From Hymenopus coronatus (lineage: Eukaryota; Arthropoda; Insecta; Mantodea; Hymenopodidae): a DNA stretch of 64,000 nucleotides. The position numbers and the translations under genes were made by a program. Numbering within the stretch: position 1 is the stretch's first letter; the number at the start of each line of letters is the position of its first letter. The notes beneath the pieces were generated by a model that was given only the letters and a program-made list of their open reading frames with translations, had not been told where the DNA came from and made no database searches. Below are positions 1 to 11,179 of this stretch, in pieces. The stretch is from NCBI GenBank assembly GCA_030762935.1, contig CM060890.1, positions 65,536,765 to 65,600,764 on the forward strand. Direction: 5' to 3'.

Positions 1-275
1 ATCTCTCCTTGATCACGTCCCATTGCATTAAAACGTGTCTCTCTTCCTTGTGTCCGCTGCACATACTGTATACTACTCAATAGGAGCCGCCTGTTAAAAT
101 CTCCAATTAAACAAATTTATATCTGCCGTTAAGTTTTATATATATTTAATCCAAAAATGTAAGAAGCTAATGCGAACATTATGTAAAAGGTATTTCATTT
201 TTCTTTTTATTTCTCTACCGCTTACCTACGACATAGAGAGGAAGATACAGTCCAACAAAATAAGTGTTATAGAGT

Positions 276-475
276 AGGCTGTTTCAACTTGACTCGTCCG
301 AGTCAATAACACCCACGTATCAAAGCAGGGCTGAAGGGACAGCTAGCCAATATGTCATTGGGCAGCCGTGACGATAGCTTGCCCTTAATTCTCTGCTGTG
401 TTGTTTATTGCAGGCAGGCACTGTGAGCCATGAGTAACTCACTGCTGTTTTGGCGCGCAGCAAGCTGAAACAGTC
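276..475. mobile_element. 200-bp MITE-like element nested in family A
   Basis: The ends are inverted: GGCTGTTTCAACTTG at the left, and at the right the reverse complement of GACTGTTTCAGCTTG. The hexamer TAGAGT flanks both sides (270-275 and 476-481). The host repeat reads through if the insert and one hexamer are removed, which supports these boundaries. Inside is a perfect short palindrome, GACTCGTCCGAGTC. It is non-autonomous with no open frame. The superfamily cannot be decided from a 6-bp duplication alone. Confidence 0.6.
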
Positions 476-565
476 TAGAGTTATTATGGAAATGAAATTT
501 TTAGTGCTCTAACTTGCCAAAATAAACCTTTGTAGAAAAAGGTCCGCACGCATATGCTTCGAGTT

Positions 566-567
<2 letters not shown>

Positions 568-608
<41 letters not shown>
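568..608. repeat. (GA)n microsatellite
   Basis: Uninterrupted GA dinucleotide run inside family A copy 1, at the position where other copies hold GT or GACA repeats. Confidence 0.95.
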
Positions 609-616
<8 letters not shown>

Positions 617-740
617 ACATAAAGTTCCTTTGCATGGAAAATGTTATTTATTTTTTAAAAGGGCTCTAATTATTTTGAATAAAATGCTATATATTTGAGA
701 TATTGATGTGAATCATTAAAATACATCTTGAAACCTATGA

Positions 741-2778
741 CTTCCTTTTCATTTTTATTGAATTTCAGAGAGTGTTAAATAACGGCCAAATTATTTGAGA
801 TAAATAGATTTAATCCAAAAATTGTATAACGCCTCAAAATGTACAATTGTTATTAAGCACACTTTTTTTGCTTGCATTTTTCAGTATTTCAAGCGACACA
901 TTTTTGAAATTGCATGTATATTATTTTTGTTTTTCACCATCCTATCTAATATTAAGGTCAGCACTTGCAAGTTGTTTTTTAAACCTTAAAACGGTGCGTT
1001 AGCGTCTTGCATGTTTCTACGTAGCTACAGTAAAATGAGTCCTAACCATTCCAGTGCTGTTATTTGACCTTATAAATCTTCCACGCAATGAAAATTGAAT
1101 AAGTTTTCTCTCCTTACATGCACACTCAAGGGGCTCAAGTTATATTTTCAAAACAATTTTGATAACCATTATATAGTTTGCAGTCAACCTAATATAAAAG
1201 GCCCCGAGTACTAGATTGCTTATTGTCTCTATGACAGTCGTGGTCACAATCTTTGAGGAATTTGCACAGCCGATCGCGCATGAACGTACTATGCTGTCCT
1301 TCAACAGAATGGGGCGACGTGTCACACTTCATGCGAATCAATAAAACGATCTCATGAAAGATTCACAGCAAAGAAGTGTGGCCGCCGCGTTCGCCGGATC
1401 TTACCACTTTTATCTGGGACAGTCTAAAGGAAAACATGTTTGGAAATAATCATAAAAAAAAAAAGTTAGTAGACTTGGAAGGACAATATTCGTAAGGACA
1501 TTTTGAGAATTGATGCGGCAGAGTTGTGCAAAGTATATATTAACAAGTTAGGGCATGCGCAAAAGTGCATCGAAGCAAAAGGAGGTCATTTTCAGCACCT
1601 AATGTAATGCAATGTAAAAGATAAGTTCAGTTCACTAAATATAAATATTTGTATTAGCTTTCTGCTATATCTTTATTACGCAACTATTACCTGTTTATCT
1701 ATTTGTTAAATGTGCTCGTAGCGGGCGAGCAATCTATACTCGGGGCCAATATTTTGTGCGCCTTTATATACTTCCTTATAGCGTTGGTAAAATGTAGTTC
1801 ACCAAGTGAAAACTTACCGAAAAATACAAAAAGATGCGAAAAGCAAGTTTAAAGGTTAAATAAAGTAAGTAAATAGATGTGTGTATGTGGGGGAGGAGGG
1901 ACTTAAATGATCAGCAAGAATAAAAATGCAAAAAGGTTTGTGTGGAATGTAATGGCTCAGCAAGAATAAAATAGCAATAAACTAAACTGTTTGTTATTTT
2001 TGGTCACAATCATAATTCTGAAACACAACTGAAAACCATGCTAGTTTTGAAACGCCGTTCAATTGCAAATAGACAATCCAAATAAATGCGTAAATCTGAT
2101 AGTACAATGACGTCTTAAAACCTGACTTGAATTCGTGTTGCACTGCTGAAACTGCGTCAGAAGGCAGAGATGGTAAACGACACATGTGGGAATATGAAAG
2201 TATAATCTGGAGAAATTATCTCTAACATTGAGACATATATGTATATCTATTTTTCTTTCACTTCTTATAATTTTCGATGCTAGAGAGATGGGACTTAGGA
2301 AGTAACTTAATATTAAATAGCCTGGACCACAAGTAACCATTTCGAATCATCTTATGATTTTTACAGTAAACATAAGTTTACATTAAATTTAGCTTATGCA
2401 CACAAAGTAGCCTAACTCTAAGAACTGGTGGAACCATTTGGAGAACATACTTTTCCGGCCAAGCATCGCTAAATGTGGATTACGGGAATCATTTCCACTT
2501 TTGTCGGTGTTGATGTCATATGTAGTTGAACTCATTGTTAATAAACAATGTAACTACTCCTTGGTTTATGAACAAAGTTATGTCATTATGGAAATACAGG
2601 TATGTGCTTCAATGTTAAGTTGCAATTAATCTCTTGTAGCTACCAACTACGAGCTAATATTATATAATATATTATTGCAAAAAGAATCTAGGTATTACGA
2701 ACTCATTATTTTTTAAAATCTATTTTATTTTATCCCAGCGACGGATGTATTCGATAAGACACCTCATTATCTTAACCG
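741..2778. other. AT-rich sequence, nothing supported
   Basis: No open frame of note, no recognisable repeat head and no long dyad. Short open frames at 1140-1325 and 1994-2340 (minus) have no protein-like composition. Confidence 0.5.
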
Positions 2779-2839
2779 ATGAACAGTATCCCTTTAGGAC
2801 TCACTCATCCCCGCAATATACGACTTTCACTTCGCAACA

Positions 2840-3080
2840 AGCAGATGGCGTTAGGATGCTACAGTCTAGCTGCTTTCACCATCCGTAGTCAGATGGCGGA
2901 ATACAGTCAGCCTTCAAGGCCTCTAATCAAAATACTTCCACCATCCGTAGTCAATGACAGAGTACCCCCAGCCCTCGAGGCTATATCCCTTCATACCATA
3001 TTACATGCGGCAAGAATATTGCGTTAGGATGCATCCAGTCCAGCTGCTTTAACGATCTGCGGATAGATAACAGCGTATCG
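2840..3080 (+). repeat. Degenerate minisatellite-like repeat
   Basis: Related segments recur: GCGTTAGGATGC followed by an AGTCYAGCTGCTTT segment occurs at about 2848 and 3020, and CCATCCGTAGTCA occurs at about 2879 and 2940. The spacing is irregular. It looks like an old tandem repeat of roughly 60-70 bp units that has decayed. A frame of 82 codons crosses it but is explained by the repeats. Confidence 0.45.
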
Positions 3081-3106
3081 CCATTGACATCTATTTTCAG
3101 GTTTTA

Positions 3107-3263
3107 TAATTGTTTTAGACTGACGGTTGAACTTTGGGTCGTATTATTCAATCCGGTATTTATCTTGGCGGCTGAGGGAAACCCCAAAAAATCCCAGCCA
3201 CGGCATTTGAACCAAGGACCTCCCGAATACGGGCCAAAGATGTAATCGCCTGAGCCACCCCTT
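3107..3263 (-). mobile_element. tRNA-derived SINE, type B6
   Basis: Read on the minus strand it starts with a tRNA-like head: A-box-like GTGGCTCAGGCG, then a B-box region GGTTCAAATGCC. A body follows with AAATACCGGATTGAATAAT. The body recurs without its head at 4611-4708, which shows it is a dispersed family. The head is too degenerate to be a working tRNA. Confidence 0.6.
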
Positions 3264-4044
3264 CTGTAATTCACTTATTTGTTTGCTGTAAAACATATTA
3301 CATTTAAATTAATAGTAAATAAATTAACACAAATTATTCCTTATCCCCTTTTGAATTTTGTAAAAATTCTTAGATTTTGTACCAATCCACGAAATTCATC
3401 CCCAAAATGCACAAATATTCTAAAAGACGAAACTTCAATACAGATAAAGGTTTGCTGGAGCATTTTTGTAACATGTACACTCGCACAAAATGTAAATTTG
3501 GAAAACTGCAGCCACTACCAACTAGACGTACATCTTTTCTGCGCAACTTTGACTTTTGAGTGACCGATTTCGATTAACAATTGGAGACCTTCGTTACACC
3601 CATGGTGATATTTTACTTTCAAACCTCTACGCCTAAGTCGTTTATTTATCTGACAGTTAATTTGCCGCTAATTATACTTCTGGCATCAAATGACAGCTTT
3701 CGTTACTTACTAAACGTTATTGTCTAATCTTATTTTACGTCACTAACTATTGGATCTGTTAGGATTTAGGAGATACCTCGTAGATCGGTGTATGGTGTAC
3801 ATAAGTGCACTAGATCACATCCCTATACCATATCATCTTGCTTCGTTACACGTCCACAAGGACCTTAATGTTAACTTCTGCTTCTGCAGGGAGAGACTGC
3901 TTCGACGGGTGCCTAAAGAGATCTCAGTTCCAGGCAACTGTACCTCTGCTTCTGCACTCGCCTGGCAGATAGCAAGAGCTATCTGCTTTCATTATCTGTG
4001 CACAGATGGCAGCAAATTCGCTATTGCTTTGTCTTTTCATTTGT

Positions 4045-4602
4045 ACCTTCTCTACTTAGTTCATAGTATATTGATAGAGAAGGCCTAAACTTCGATACAG
4101 AGATATACGTTTTAGAGACCTCAGTATAAAAAAACGTTTTTAGAAAAAGGTCCGTTTGTGTGTATGTGGTGTGTGCGTGTGTGTATGTGTTTGTGTGTCT
4201 GAACTCGATAACTCCAGAACGAAAAGTCAGCATCTTCTAAAGATGCGACACGAAGATTAAAAAAAAATCTTCTTAAAACCACATTTCATTTCATATACAT
4301 TTTTGTGTGACGTTAACCATTTCCGAGATATTCCTTGTCATTGGTTTCAATTTTAAAATATTTAAAAATTTTTCTCAAACGCAAATTTGTGAACTCCTGG
4401 TCATGTAAAGAGAACAAATTTCATTCACATAGCAACCTGTTTTTAAAAGATTTGACTATCGCTTTGGTACCGTTTGTATTCCGTTATCCCCCCTTTATTT
4501 ATAAGGAAATGAGTAATAAGAACAATACGTTAAGTAGATTGAATAATGAATGTTTAAACAATAATTCGTTCCCTGATGTAGAGAAAGCCATGTGATATAT
4601 TT
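4045..4602 (+). mobile_element. Family A interspersed repeat, copy 2 (internally deleted)
   Basis: It begins with the palindromic start at 4045-4083, then shows AGAAAAAGGTCCG, a GT-rich microsatellite (about 4157-4200), the GATGCGACACGAAGATT block, and the 3' terminal GATGTAGAGAAAGCCATGTG near 4590. Against full copies it lacks several hundred internal bases between the GATGCGACACG block and the ACGTTAACCATTTCCGAG block. Both ends are retained, so this is an internal deletion derivative. Confidence 0.75.
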
Positions 4603-4610
4603 TCAACATT

Positions 4611-4708
4611 GTTTTGGACTAAGCGGGCCTTTTGTTCGTGGTATTAATATACAATCCAGTATTTATTATGGCCGCTAAGGGGAACCAGGAAAAAACCCTA
4701 GCGTTACC
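4611..4708 (-). mobile_element. SINE type B6, headless body fragment
   Basis: Matches the body of the element at 3107-3263 (shared AATCC-GTATTTAT, GGCCGCTAAGGGGAACC-type sequence) but lacks the tRNA head. It lies directly after the 3' end of family A copy 2. Confidence 0.5.
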
Positions 4709-4935
4709 ACCTGACCAATCCTGCTCTGTGTTGCTAAATTCTCCTCTTCCTAAATTCAACCAATTCGGTTCCAATTGCTAGTGTTACGTCTCACAACATT
4801 TATATGTGAGAGGACAAAAACACCTCGCGATTTTTAAACCAATCGGAACACTTTGTGCTGATCAAAGATGTAATTTAGTCATAGTGCAATATGTACAATG
4901 GCATGGAGTTTCAGATGGCATAGTTCATTAAGATA

Positions 4936-5290
4936 TTTGTTTTATTTTGTTTTAGGTTGGTAACACAGTGATAGTTACGGCTATGGTCTGATAATGCACT
5001 GCTTCCAGTTCAGTTGCGATGGAGCGTAGATGAATATCGGAGCGTATTCATTCACTAAAACTGTGTATCATAACAAACTCAGTTATAGCTGTTTAGCGAG
5101 AATTCCGGACACATTTTAATAGACACAACGTTCCCTCCAGGAACCCTGTGAAGAATGATCTGTACGAACTCAGTTTGTTCAGATAGACGTTTCTACTGAA
5201 TGAATATGCTCCGGTAGAGGCCAATGCTCTATTGCTACAGACCATAAACACAACTGTCCACTGTTACCAACCTATAAAATAAAACCAAAT
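4936..5290. mobile_element. Foldback MITE with long inverted arms
   Basis: The left part (GTTTTATTTTG.TTTAGGTTGGTAACA, then TATGGTCTG, GGAGCGTATTCATTCA and ACAAACTCAGTT) is mirrored on the other strand by the right part (ACTGAGTTTGTT at about 5168, TGAATGAATATGCTCC at about 5198, CAGACCATA, TGTTACCAACCTA, AAAATAAAAC). The arms are about 150 bp each and meet around 5110-5150. There is no open frame. The length and foldback form fit a MITE. I could not fix a target-site duplication. Confidence 0.65.
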
Positions 5291-5427
5291 TATCAGTGGA
5301 CCATGTCACTCTGTGCATTGTAACATGGCTAATAATATATTTGTCTAAGCACAGATTGTTCCAATTGGTTTAGAAACCCCACCCTATAATATGAAGCACT
5401 TTAGCTAATTTTTTAGACATCAGTTTC

Positions 5428-5428
<1 letters not shown>

Positions 5429-5464
<36 letters not shown>
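5429..5464. repeat. (TA)n microsatellite
   Basis: Pure TA run of about 36 bases. Confidence 0.95.
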
Positions 5465-5469
<5 letters not shown>

Positions 5470-5976
5470 GGTATACAGCATACAGTAAGGCTAAAAATCA
5501 CATTCATTTTTAAGGACCGAGGTTTTTCCCCACTTTATGTATCTGACACAGTCTCTGAAACAATAACTAAAAAAGACAATGCCACGAGAAAAGGCGTACC
5601 AGCACTCGTCTTCACAAGTTGGGTCCTAAACAAACAGCTGAGGGCGAACTGTTTCCACGTGAAAGAGTATCTGGACGTTTCACCTGTGAATGGATGAGTA
5701 AACATCCCCCGTTTGCGCTCGAGTTATTTTTAACCACTGCCAAGTCCATTAACACTTTAGCTATTCACCGAAAAATAAAGGTTGATATACGAAAAGAGGG
5801 TAGAGGCTCTCCAATTATTATTTTCTGTACCATAATCGTACAACATATATAGTAGATAGAGAAGATATTGTATTCCATACAAAACTTCGATACAGAGATT
5901 TCATGGAAATGTCTATAAACTCCACTGAATATAAAAAAGAAAGAAAAAAATACTTTAGAAATAAGTCTGTGTGCAT

Positions 5977-5977
<1 letters not shown>

Positions 5978-6008
<31 letters not shown>
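5978..6008. repeat. (GT)n microsatellite in family A
   Basis: GT dinucleotide run at the fixed microsatellite position of family A. Confidence 0.9.
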
Positions 6009-6012
<4 letters not shown>

Positions 6013-6279
6013 GATATGAACAGCACAACTCAAAAACGAAAAGTCCATTAAATTTCAAACTTGTTAAATAACTTAGTATTTAAGTTCGTCTTTCAAGGAA
6101 GATTTGCGACATGGAGATTTGCAAGATTCTCTACACTTCAATTATCCCTTGTATGGTTTTATTTTTTCATAAATGGCTCTAACAATTAAAATGCCATGTG
6201 TTAGTTATTTTCATGATACATCAAATGCATATCTTCAATTTTCTGGGAATAGCCTCCCAAGATTCTGGATACTGGTTCT

Positions 6280-6334
6280 ACAAAAAAACAAAAAAACAAA
6301 AAAAAAAAAAACAAAAAACAAAAAAACAAAAAAA
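6280..6334. repeat. A-rich (AAAAAAC)n simple repeat
   Basis: Runs of A punctuated by single C, inside family A copy 3. Confidence 0.9.
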
Positions 6335-6719
6335 CCGGATATCTCGTTAAAACACACATTTTATGTATTTTATTTTTGTGAAGTTAACTATTTCCGAGAT
6401 TTTCCTCGTTATTGGTTTCAATTTTAATAGATTTTTATTTTCCTCAAATTGGAATTTTTCTTTATCAAACAAAGAGAACAGCATTTAAATCATCACATAA
6501 CGACCAGCTTTTAAAAGATTTAATTATCGCTTTAGCTTGTCGCTTTTCCTCATTTCTCTTGTGCTTATATGGAAATAATAGAATTAAAAACATCTCTGCT
6601 AACGTTTATGCTGGTAAGCGTGAAATAGGTACAGGAATAAACATTTAAGAATAGCTTGATTCAGCATAAGCAGTGAATGTGAATGTAGTGCATCACAGAA
6701 ACAAGTGAGTCCATATTTC

Positions 6720-7855
6720 CCACACTGAAATGACTCTTTGCTATTTGCACTAGTGAATTGGGCACTGCAAGGAGAACGATTAACGAGTTCACACTGAACT
6801 TAATAAATTGTCGTTAAACGTTCCCAAACAATGCTGACAAATAAACTTGAACAATATTAAGCAGACATTAAAGCTAAAATATGGATTCAAGGAAGAAGAC
6901 AATACCGCTGCTTTATAGGCTTAAATAGTAATTACTTTGGAACACAAACATCCATATTGCATTTATCATGAACTCACTACTGAATCCAAATTTACCTTTA
7001 TTTCTACCAAATTTAAACTCCAACTAAATTTTGAAGTAACTTCAGGGTGAGAGTTCTTTATAAAATTTTCATCTTTAATTTTGAATGGTTACCACCATAT
7101 TAAATGGGGTACTTAACATATATTTCAGCCAGAGACAACTCCATTTTTAAGATAAACTATTTAAAATCGAAGATATTTGTATGCCATCTTTCATTTCAGT
7201 AAAGAATTGAAAGAGCTGCACCTGTTAGGCTTCTGCAGGTGCGACATACAAATGCCTATGAAAAGCTTCGTTCACAAAAATTAATGCAAAATTATTGATC
7301 AGTTATAGAGTGACGCGAAATCTACATACCAGAATAATTGAAAAATGGAATTAGGTACTAAATAAAACAAACCAATTTATTCGAAAAAATGTGAGGATAT
7401 ACATCTGTATTTACGGATATTGCACTTACATTGATAATTCTTGAAGATACGTCACTTAAGGGACCCTCATCTGCATTTATGCATTCTTGAAGACGGCGGA
7501 GATTATGCCTCTATAGCAGGTCGCTTCATCTCTCATAATATGGTATTGATTCCGTGGGGAATGGCATTTTTCAACTTCTCGATGGTGGCCAAACAGTGCG
7601 AGAAGGCAGTGCGGAGTTCTTAACTCTTTATTGCATTGTGTTGATATATACAATGAAGGTGATTGATCAAACATTTTAGAATAAAAGTATATTCTTAAAC
7701 AGCGGTATACAAAAAATTAATATAAGGTTCAACTGGATTATCGATTGCTGCTGCATTGTAGTTCACTTACTTTTTCTCCACCAAACTGGATCTAATAATT
7801 GTGTTTTTTATTTGAAATAAAAAGAGCAAAATCCATGCAACTGCAATCAAATGTA
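6720..7855. other. AT-rich sequence, nothing supported
   Basis: No repeat head, no convincing coding frame. Opposed short frames at 7441-7674 are complementary shadows of each other. Confidence 0.45.
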
Positions 7856-7869
7856 GCCCCGTGAGTATC

Positions 7870-8040
7870 CAAGCGCGCTATCACACCGGTTATTTTACTT
7901 GAGTCCTCCCCATTCTTTACTACAAGCACATTTGACTGCAGTCGCTGATACTCGAACTCGCGAAGTCATCCGGCTTTGAATGGATGGCCAGTCCACTTCG
8001 GATCGCACTAACGATCTTGGCTATTCAAGTCGCTTTAGTT
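7870..8040 (-). mobile_element. Possible tRNA-headed SINE remnant
   Basis: On the minus strand, CGCGAGTTCGAGTATCAGC (about 7950) resembles a tRNA B-box region and is preceded by a plausible tRNA-like upstream half. No second copy was found in the window, so this is only a suggestion. Confidence 0.25.
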
Positions 8041-8086
8041 GCGGTGCCGGTGAAAGGGGTATAATTAAGTTTGCGAATTAGAGGAT

Positions 8087-8333
8087 TTTTTTTTCCCTTC
8101 TTTTTTGTAGCTTAACGTCCTTTAACCTGGTTGGTCGTATCGGACGATGAATGAAATTAGTGAAATGATGCTCAAATGATCTCGGGGTCCATGGAGCTTA
8201 AAGTTACTCGACATTCTTTTTCTCAGGATAAGGGAAACCCCGAAATAAAACCTTATCCGGGTAACTCACCCTAAGCGAGATTCGAACTCACGACCTGCTG
8301 AATATGAGGCAGACACGCTACCATCACACTGCC
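8087..8333 (-). mobile_element. tRNA-derived SINE, type B1
   Basis: On the minus strand: tRNA head with A-box-like GTGATGGTAGCGTGTCTG and B-box GAGTTCGAATCTC, then GGGTGAGTTACCCGGATAAG, TCGAGTAACTTTAAGCTCC and ATCATTTGAGCATCATTTC, ending in GGACGTTAAGC and an A-rich tail (T-rich on the plus strand at 8087-8107). It matches the copies at 9099, 15487, 17110 and 18129. Confidence 0.85.
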
Positions 8334-8479
8334 CATTATAATTATGCAATAAGGGTTTTACCCGGAGAGCAGGACGGCAAAGTCAACTCTCTAAAGGGAA
8401 AGTCAGTCGATTGGGGAACACTAGCAGAAAAGATTTGCTTTGAGGTTGAATATTGGCGTGTTGAATCAAAATGTTCAAC

Positions 8480-8625
8480 TGTCGTACTTTCAGTTCTAGC
8501 ATGACGAAATTTTGCAGCATTTCAGCATAAATGTCGGTTAGAATAAGCTGAAAAATATAATGCCACAGCCGGAATTTGAACGGGAGAACCGTGCACATAC
8601 CCTTCGTAGGGCGTTAATATAACAC
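8480..8625 (-). mobile_element. tRNA-headed SINE, type B5
   Basis: On the minus strand it reads GTTCAAATTCCGGCTGTGGC, then TTTTTCAGC. The same order recurs on the plus strand about 250 bp downstream (8808-8915) and twice near 38 kb. The head is partly degraded. Confidence 0.55.
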
Positions 8626-8807
8626 TGCCAATAATAATAATAAAAAAATCTCCCCAATAGTTAGCACCACTATGTGAATATTACCGGGATATTAAGTACT
8701 TACGATATGTAAGTCGTGTTTAAGATGTTCTCTGAAGTTATAAGACATACCAATTGATTGACCGGGCAAAAATACACGAAGGATGAAGGAACAGCTGTTC
8801 CAAAGTA

Positions 8808-8915
8808 GCTCAAAGGTTACAGAAACCGCACGGAGAGTGGCAGAATCGTGTTCAAATCCCGGCTGTGCCATTTAGTTTTTCAGCACTAAAACATACGTTA
8901 GAACGTTAATATATC
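8808..8915 (+). mobile_element. tRNA-headed SINE, type B5, opposite orientation
   Basis: GTTCAAATCCCGGCTGTGCC followed by TTTTTCAGC matches the minus-strand copy at 8480-8625, giving a head-to-head inverted pair with about 180 bp between them. Confidence 0.55.
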
Positions 8916-9098
8916 AACATAACCATTATAATAATAACTGTCGGAATTTACAGTAGTCCGTGATCAGCATAACTCTTAAAATAAATATTATATATACATA
9001 CATATTTATTAATTACTTTCCTGAGTTGAGGGCTTTCATGTAAACAAAGTATAACTATGCAATTAACATTTTTAAAAATAATATACAATGATAAAAAT

Positions 9099-9345
9099 GC
9101 CCGCTTGGGTAGTGTGGTGGTAGCGTGTCTGCCTCACATTCAAAAGGTCGTGAGTTCGAATCTCGCTTAGGGCGAGTTACCCGGATAAGGTTTTTTCGGG
9201 GTTTTTCCTTATCCTGAGAAGACGAATGTCGAGTAACTTTAAGCTCCATGGACCCCGAGATCATTTGAGCATAATTTCACCAATTTCATTCATGTCCGAT
9301 ATGACCAACCACGTTAAAGGATGTTAAACTTCCCACAAAAAAAAA
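9099..9345 (+). mobile_element. tRNA-derived SINE, type B1, full length with target-site duplication
   Basis: Starts GCCCGCTTGGGTAGTGTGG. Box A-like TGGTGGTAGCGTG and box B GAGTTCGAATCTC form a Pol III promoter of tRNA type. The body GGGCGAGTTACCCGGATAAG follows and the element ends in an A run at 9337-9345. It is flanked by a 13-base duplication with one mismatch, CAATGATAAAAAT (9086-9098) and CAATTATAAAAAT (9346-9358). This is the best copy of the type and defines its ends. Confidence 0.92.
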
Positions 9346-9561
9346 CAATTATAAAAATAAATTATACAATTAAGTAAAGAAAACATATGAAATTAGAAAT
9401 AATAAACTTCATATGTAATACAAATAACATATACCCCATAATGATATTACACTATTAGCTTCAAAATTACACAACAATGCGAGGATTTTGGCCTGCCCAG
9501 TGTCGGTAGTGTTCTTTGTTGAAAAAAAAAAACTTGAGGAAGTCTGACATGAGTAGTTAAT

Positions 9562-9838
9562 TTAGCGCATGTATTCCTGGACCATCTTTACCAGAATGTT
9601 GACACTGATGGAGCGTCTGTTACTCCTGTCAATTTCTCTCAACTCCAGAGCCATGCGAATCTAAAAGAATAGAACTTCATATCGGATGGCAAACTGCCCA
9701 TCGACCGGAGCGATAATTGCAGAGTTCTCGCATGGTATCGTCAAAACGGCGGGAAATCTGTTCCAACATTGCACGGACGCGTTCGTGCAGTTTTACTGCA
9801 ATCTGGTAGTTCACGGTTCCTAACACTACCAATTCTCA
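9562..9838 (-). pseudogene. Broken protein-like stretch, identity unknown
   Basis: On the minus strand an open frame from 9838 to 9677 gives about 51 residues with a basic/acidic helical look (segment KLHERVRAMLEQISRRFDD) and has no upstream ATG. It ends in a stop. Shifting one frame gives, after an in-frame TAG at 9661-9663, another 32-codon open stretch (segment MALELREIDRSNRRS) ending at a TAA at 9562-9564. Both pieces are richer in charged residues and in G+C than neighbouring sequence, which is what a decayed coding region would look like. The TTCTTTTAG just before the second piece could alternatively be a splice acceptor. I do not recognise the protein, and it could be host, transposon or viral in origin. 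Confidence 0.35.
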
Positions 9839-9839
9839 A

Positions 9840-11128
9840 TTATCTTACTCCTAACCTTCCTCAAAATGATGTGTTGTTTGGAACAGATGCATGCCAGAAG
9901 TGATAGCAAAAGTTGAATTTCGCTATTCCGATACAAAATAAAGAAGTTTCTTTTAATATCTCGACTCGGATCGCCGATAAGCATCACTTAAAACAAACTT
10001 AGTACTCATTACAGTGTATGTTACTATTACTCGTGAGCAAGTTACGTGAGAGTTATAGAACTGAAAACCTCCAATGTTCTACACTGCGCATAACACGCAT
10101 ATTCACGATAGAGCGCTCTATATCAACGAGGGTCATTTTTACATTGATGTTACAGATCGGTTGAATGTTTTTTGAAGTGAAAGTATATTGAAGATAAAAG
10201 TACCCTGTTTTGGCTTCCTCTCCCATAGGCCAAAATTTAACACGAAAAAATTATTTATAAATTAAATTGATTCACGAATATCTAATTCGTTGTATAAGTA
10301 TATCAGCGTTTTAAAAGCACTTAACGTATGAACTTAAAATGTACAATTTTTCGCTCTTCATTTTTTTTAATTTCTTTCTTTGTCTTCTCTTTCTTCTTTG
10401 AACCCGACACTGGAGAAAAATGAAGCGTAATTCCAGCTAATTTTATCTATACAACTTTATTGTAAGTTATCTTTAGTGCGGTCTTGAGCGTAGATATCTG
10501 TAACCTCGGTCCGGTAAATATTAATTTATATGGCAGCTCTAAAGACAGCCGTAACAACTTAAAACGTTACTTTTTTTCTGCTGTTTCCTCTATGGATGAG
10601 AAAGCTGAAATATAGCACTTTTATTTTTTATCTACTTTCACTACAAAAAAAAAAAAAACTCAATCTGTGGGGCCAATGTGACAATGGCTATTTTGGGTGG
10701 TAATTTATATTTAGATTAAATGAATAATTAAGTTAAATTAATTTAAGTCATTTTACATTTCCTACTCAAATTTAAATGAATTACTTTACTAACTACCTGA
10801 CACAAAAACACCAAAAATATAAACTGATTAAGTGTAATTTCCCATATTATGTAGCCTTCACTATATAAAATTACTTAATTCTTCTTGCATTTCTGGATTT
10901 CACAATGTTTCAGAAGAACAATTCTTGTTGTTTTCAAAACATTACCCGCTCTCACTTCTCTTTGCACTGTCTTAACTGGCCCCAAACATTTCGACAAAAT
11001 ATATTCCTTCAACCACTTATCCGAAAACAACTTTATAAGCGACATTCTTTTTTCAGTAAGCATTATTATTATGATGAATATTATTTAATTATTATTTAAT
11101 TATTTGAGTATTATCATTTAATTATCAT
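9840..11128. other. AT-rich sequence, nothing supported
   Basis: Only short overlapping frames on both strands (10875-11099). A small hairpin TTTTGGC...GCCAAAA lies near 10209-10237. Confidence 0.45.
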
Positions 11129-11130
11129 TT

Positions 11131-11178
11131 TATTATTATTACTATTATTATTATTATTATTATTATTATCATCATCAT
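11131..11178. repeat. (ATT)n microsatellite
   Basis: ATT trinucleotide run grading into ATC. Confidence 0.9.
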
Positions 11179-11179
11179 A

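Larger units (their letters stand above)
206..740 (+). mobile_element. Family A interspersed repeat, copy 1 (interrupted)
   Basis: The 5' palindromic start (about 206-241) is followed by the family's usual sequence, is interrupted by a 200-bp inverted-repeat element at 276-475, and resumes at 482. The diagnostic AGAAAAAGGTCCG stretch lies near 530, followed by a GA microsatellite where other copies carry GT. The body then runs to about 740, where it is truncated. I recognise no coding capacity. The family assignment rests on ordered similarity to more than fifteen other copies in this window. The family name in public libraries is unknown to me. Confidence 0.7.
5822..6705 (+). mobile_element. 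Family A interspersed repeat, copy 3
   Basis: Near full length. It has a degenerate palindromic start, ATTGTATTCCA, a GT microsatellite (about 5978-6008), CTCAAAAACGAAAAGTCC, TTTTCTGGGAATAGCCTC, an A-rich tract at 6280-6334, TTAACTATTTCCGAGATTTTCC, and a decayed 3' end near 6700. The open frames across it lie in microsatellite or A-rich sequence. Confidence 0.75.
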
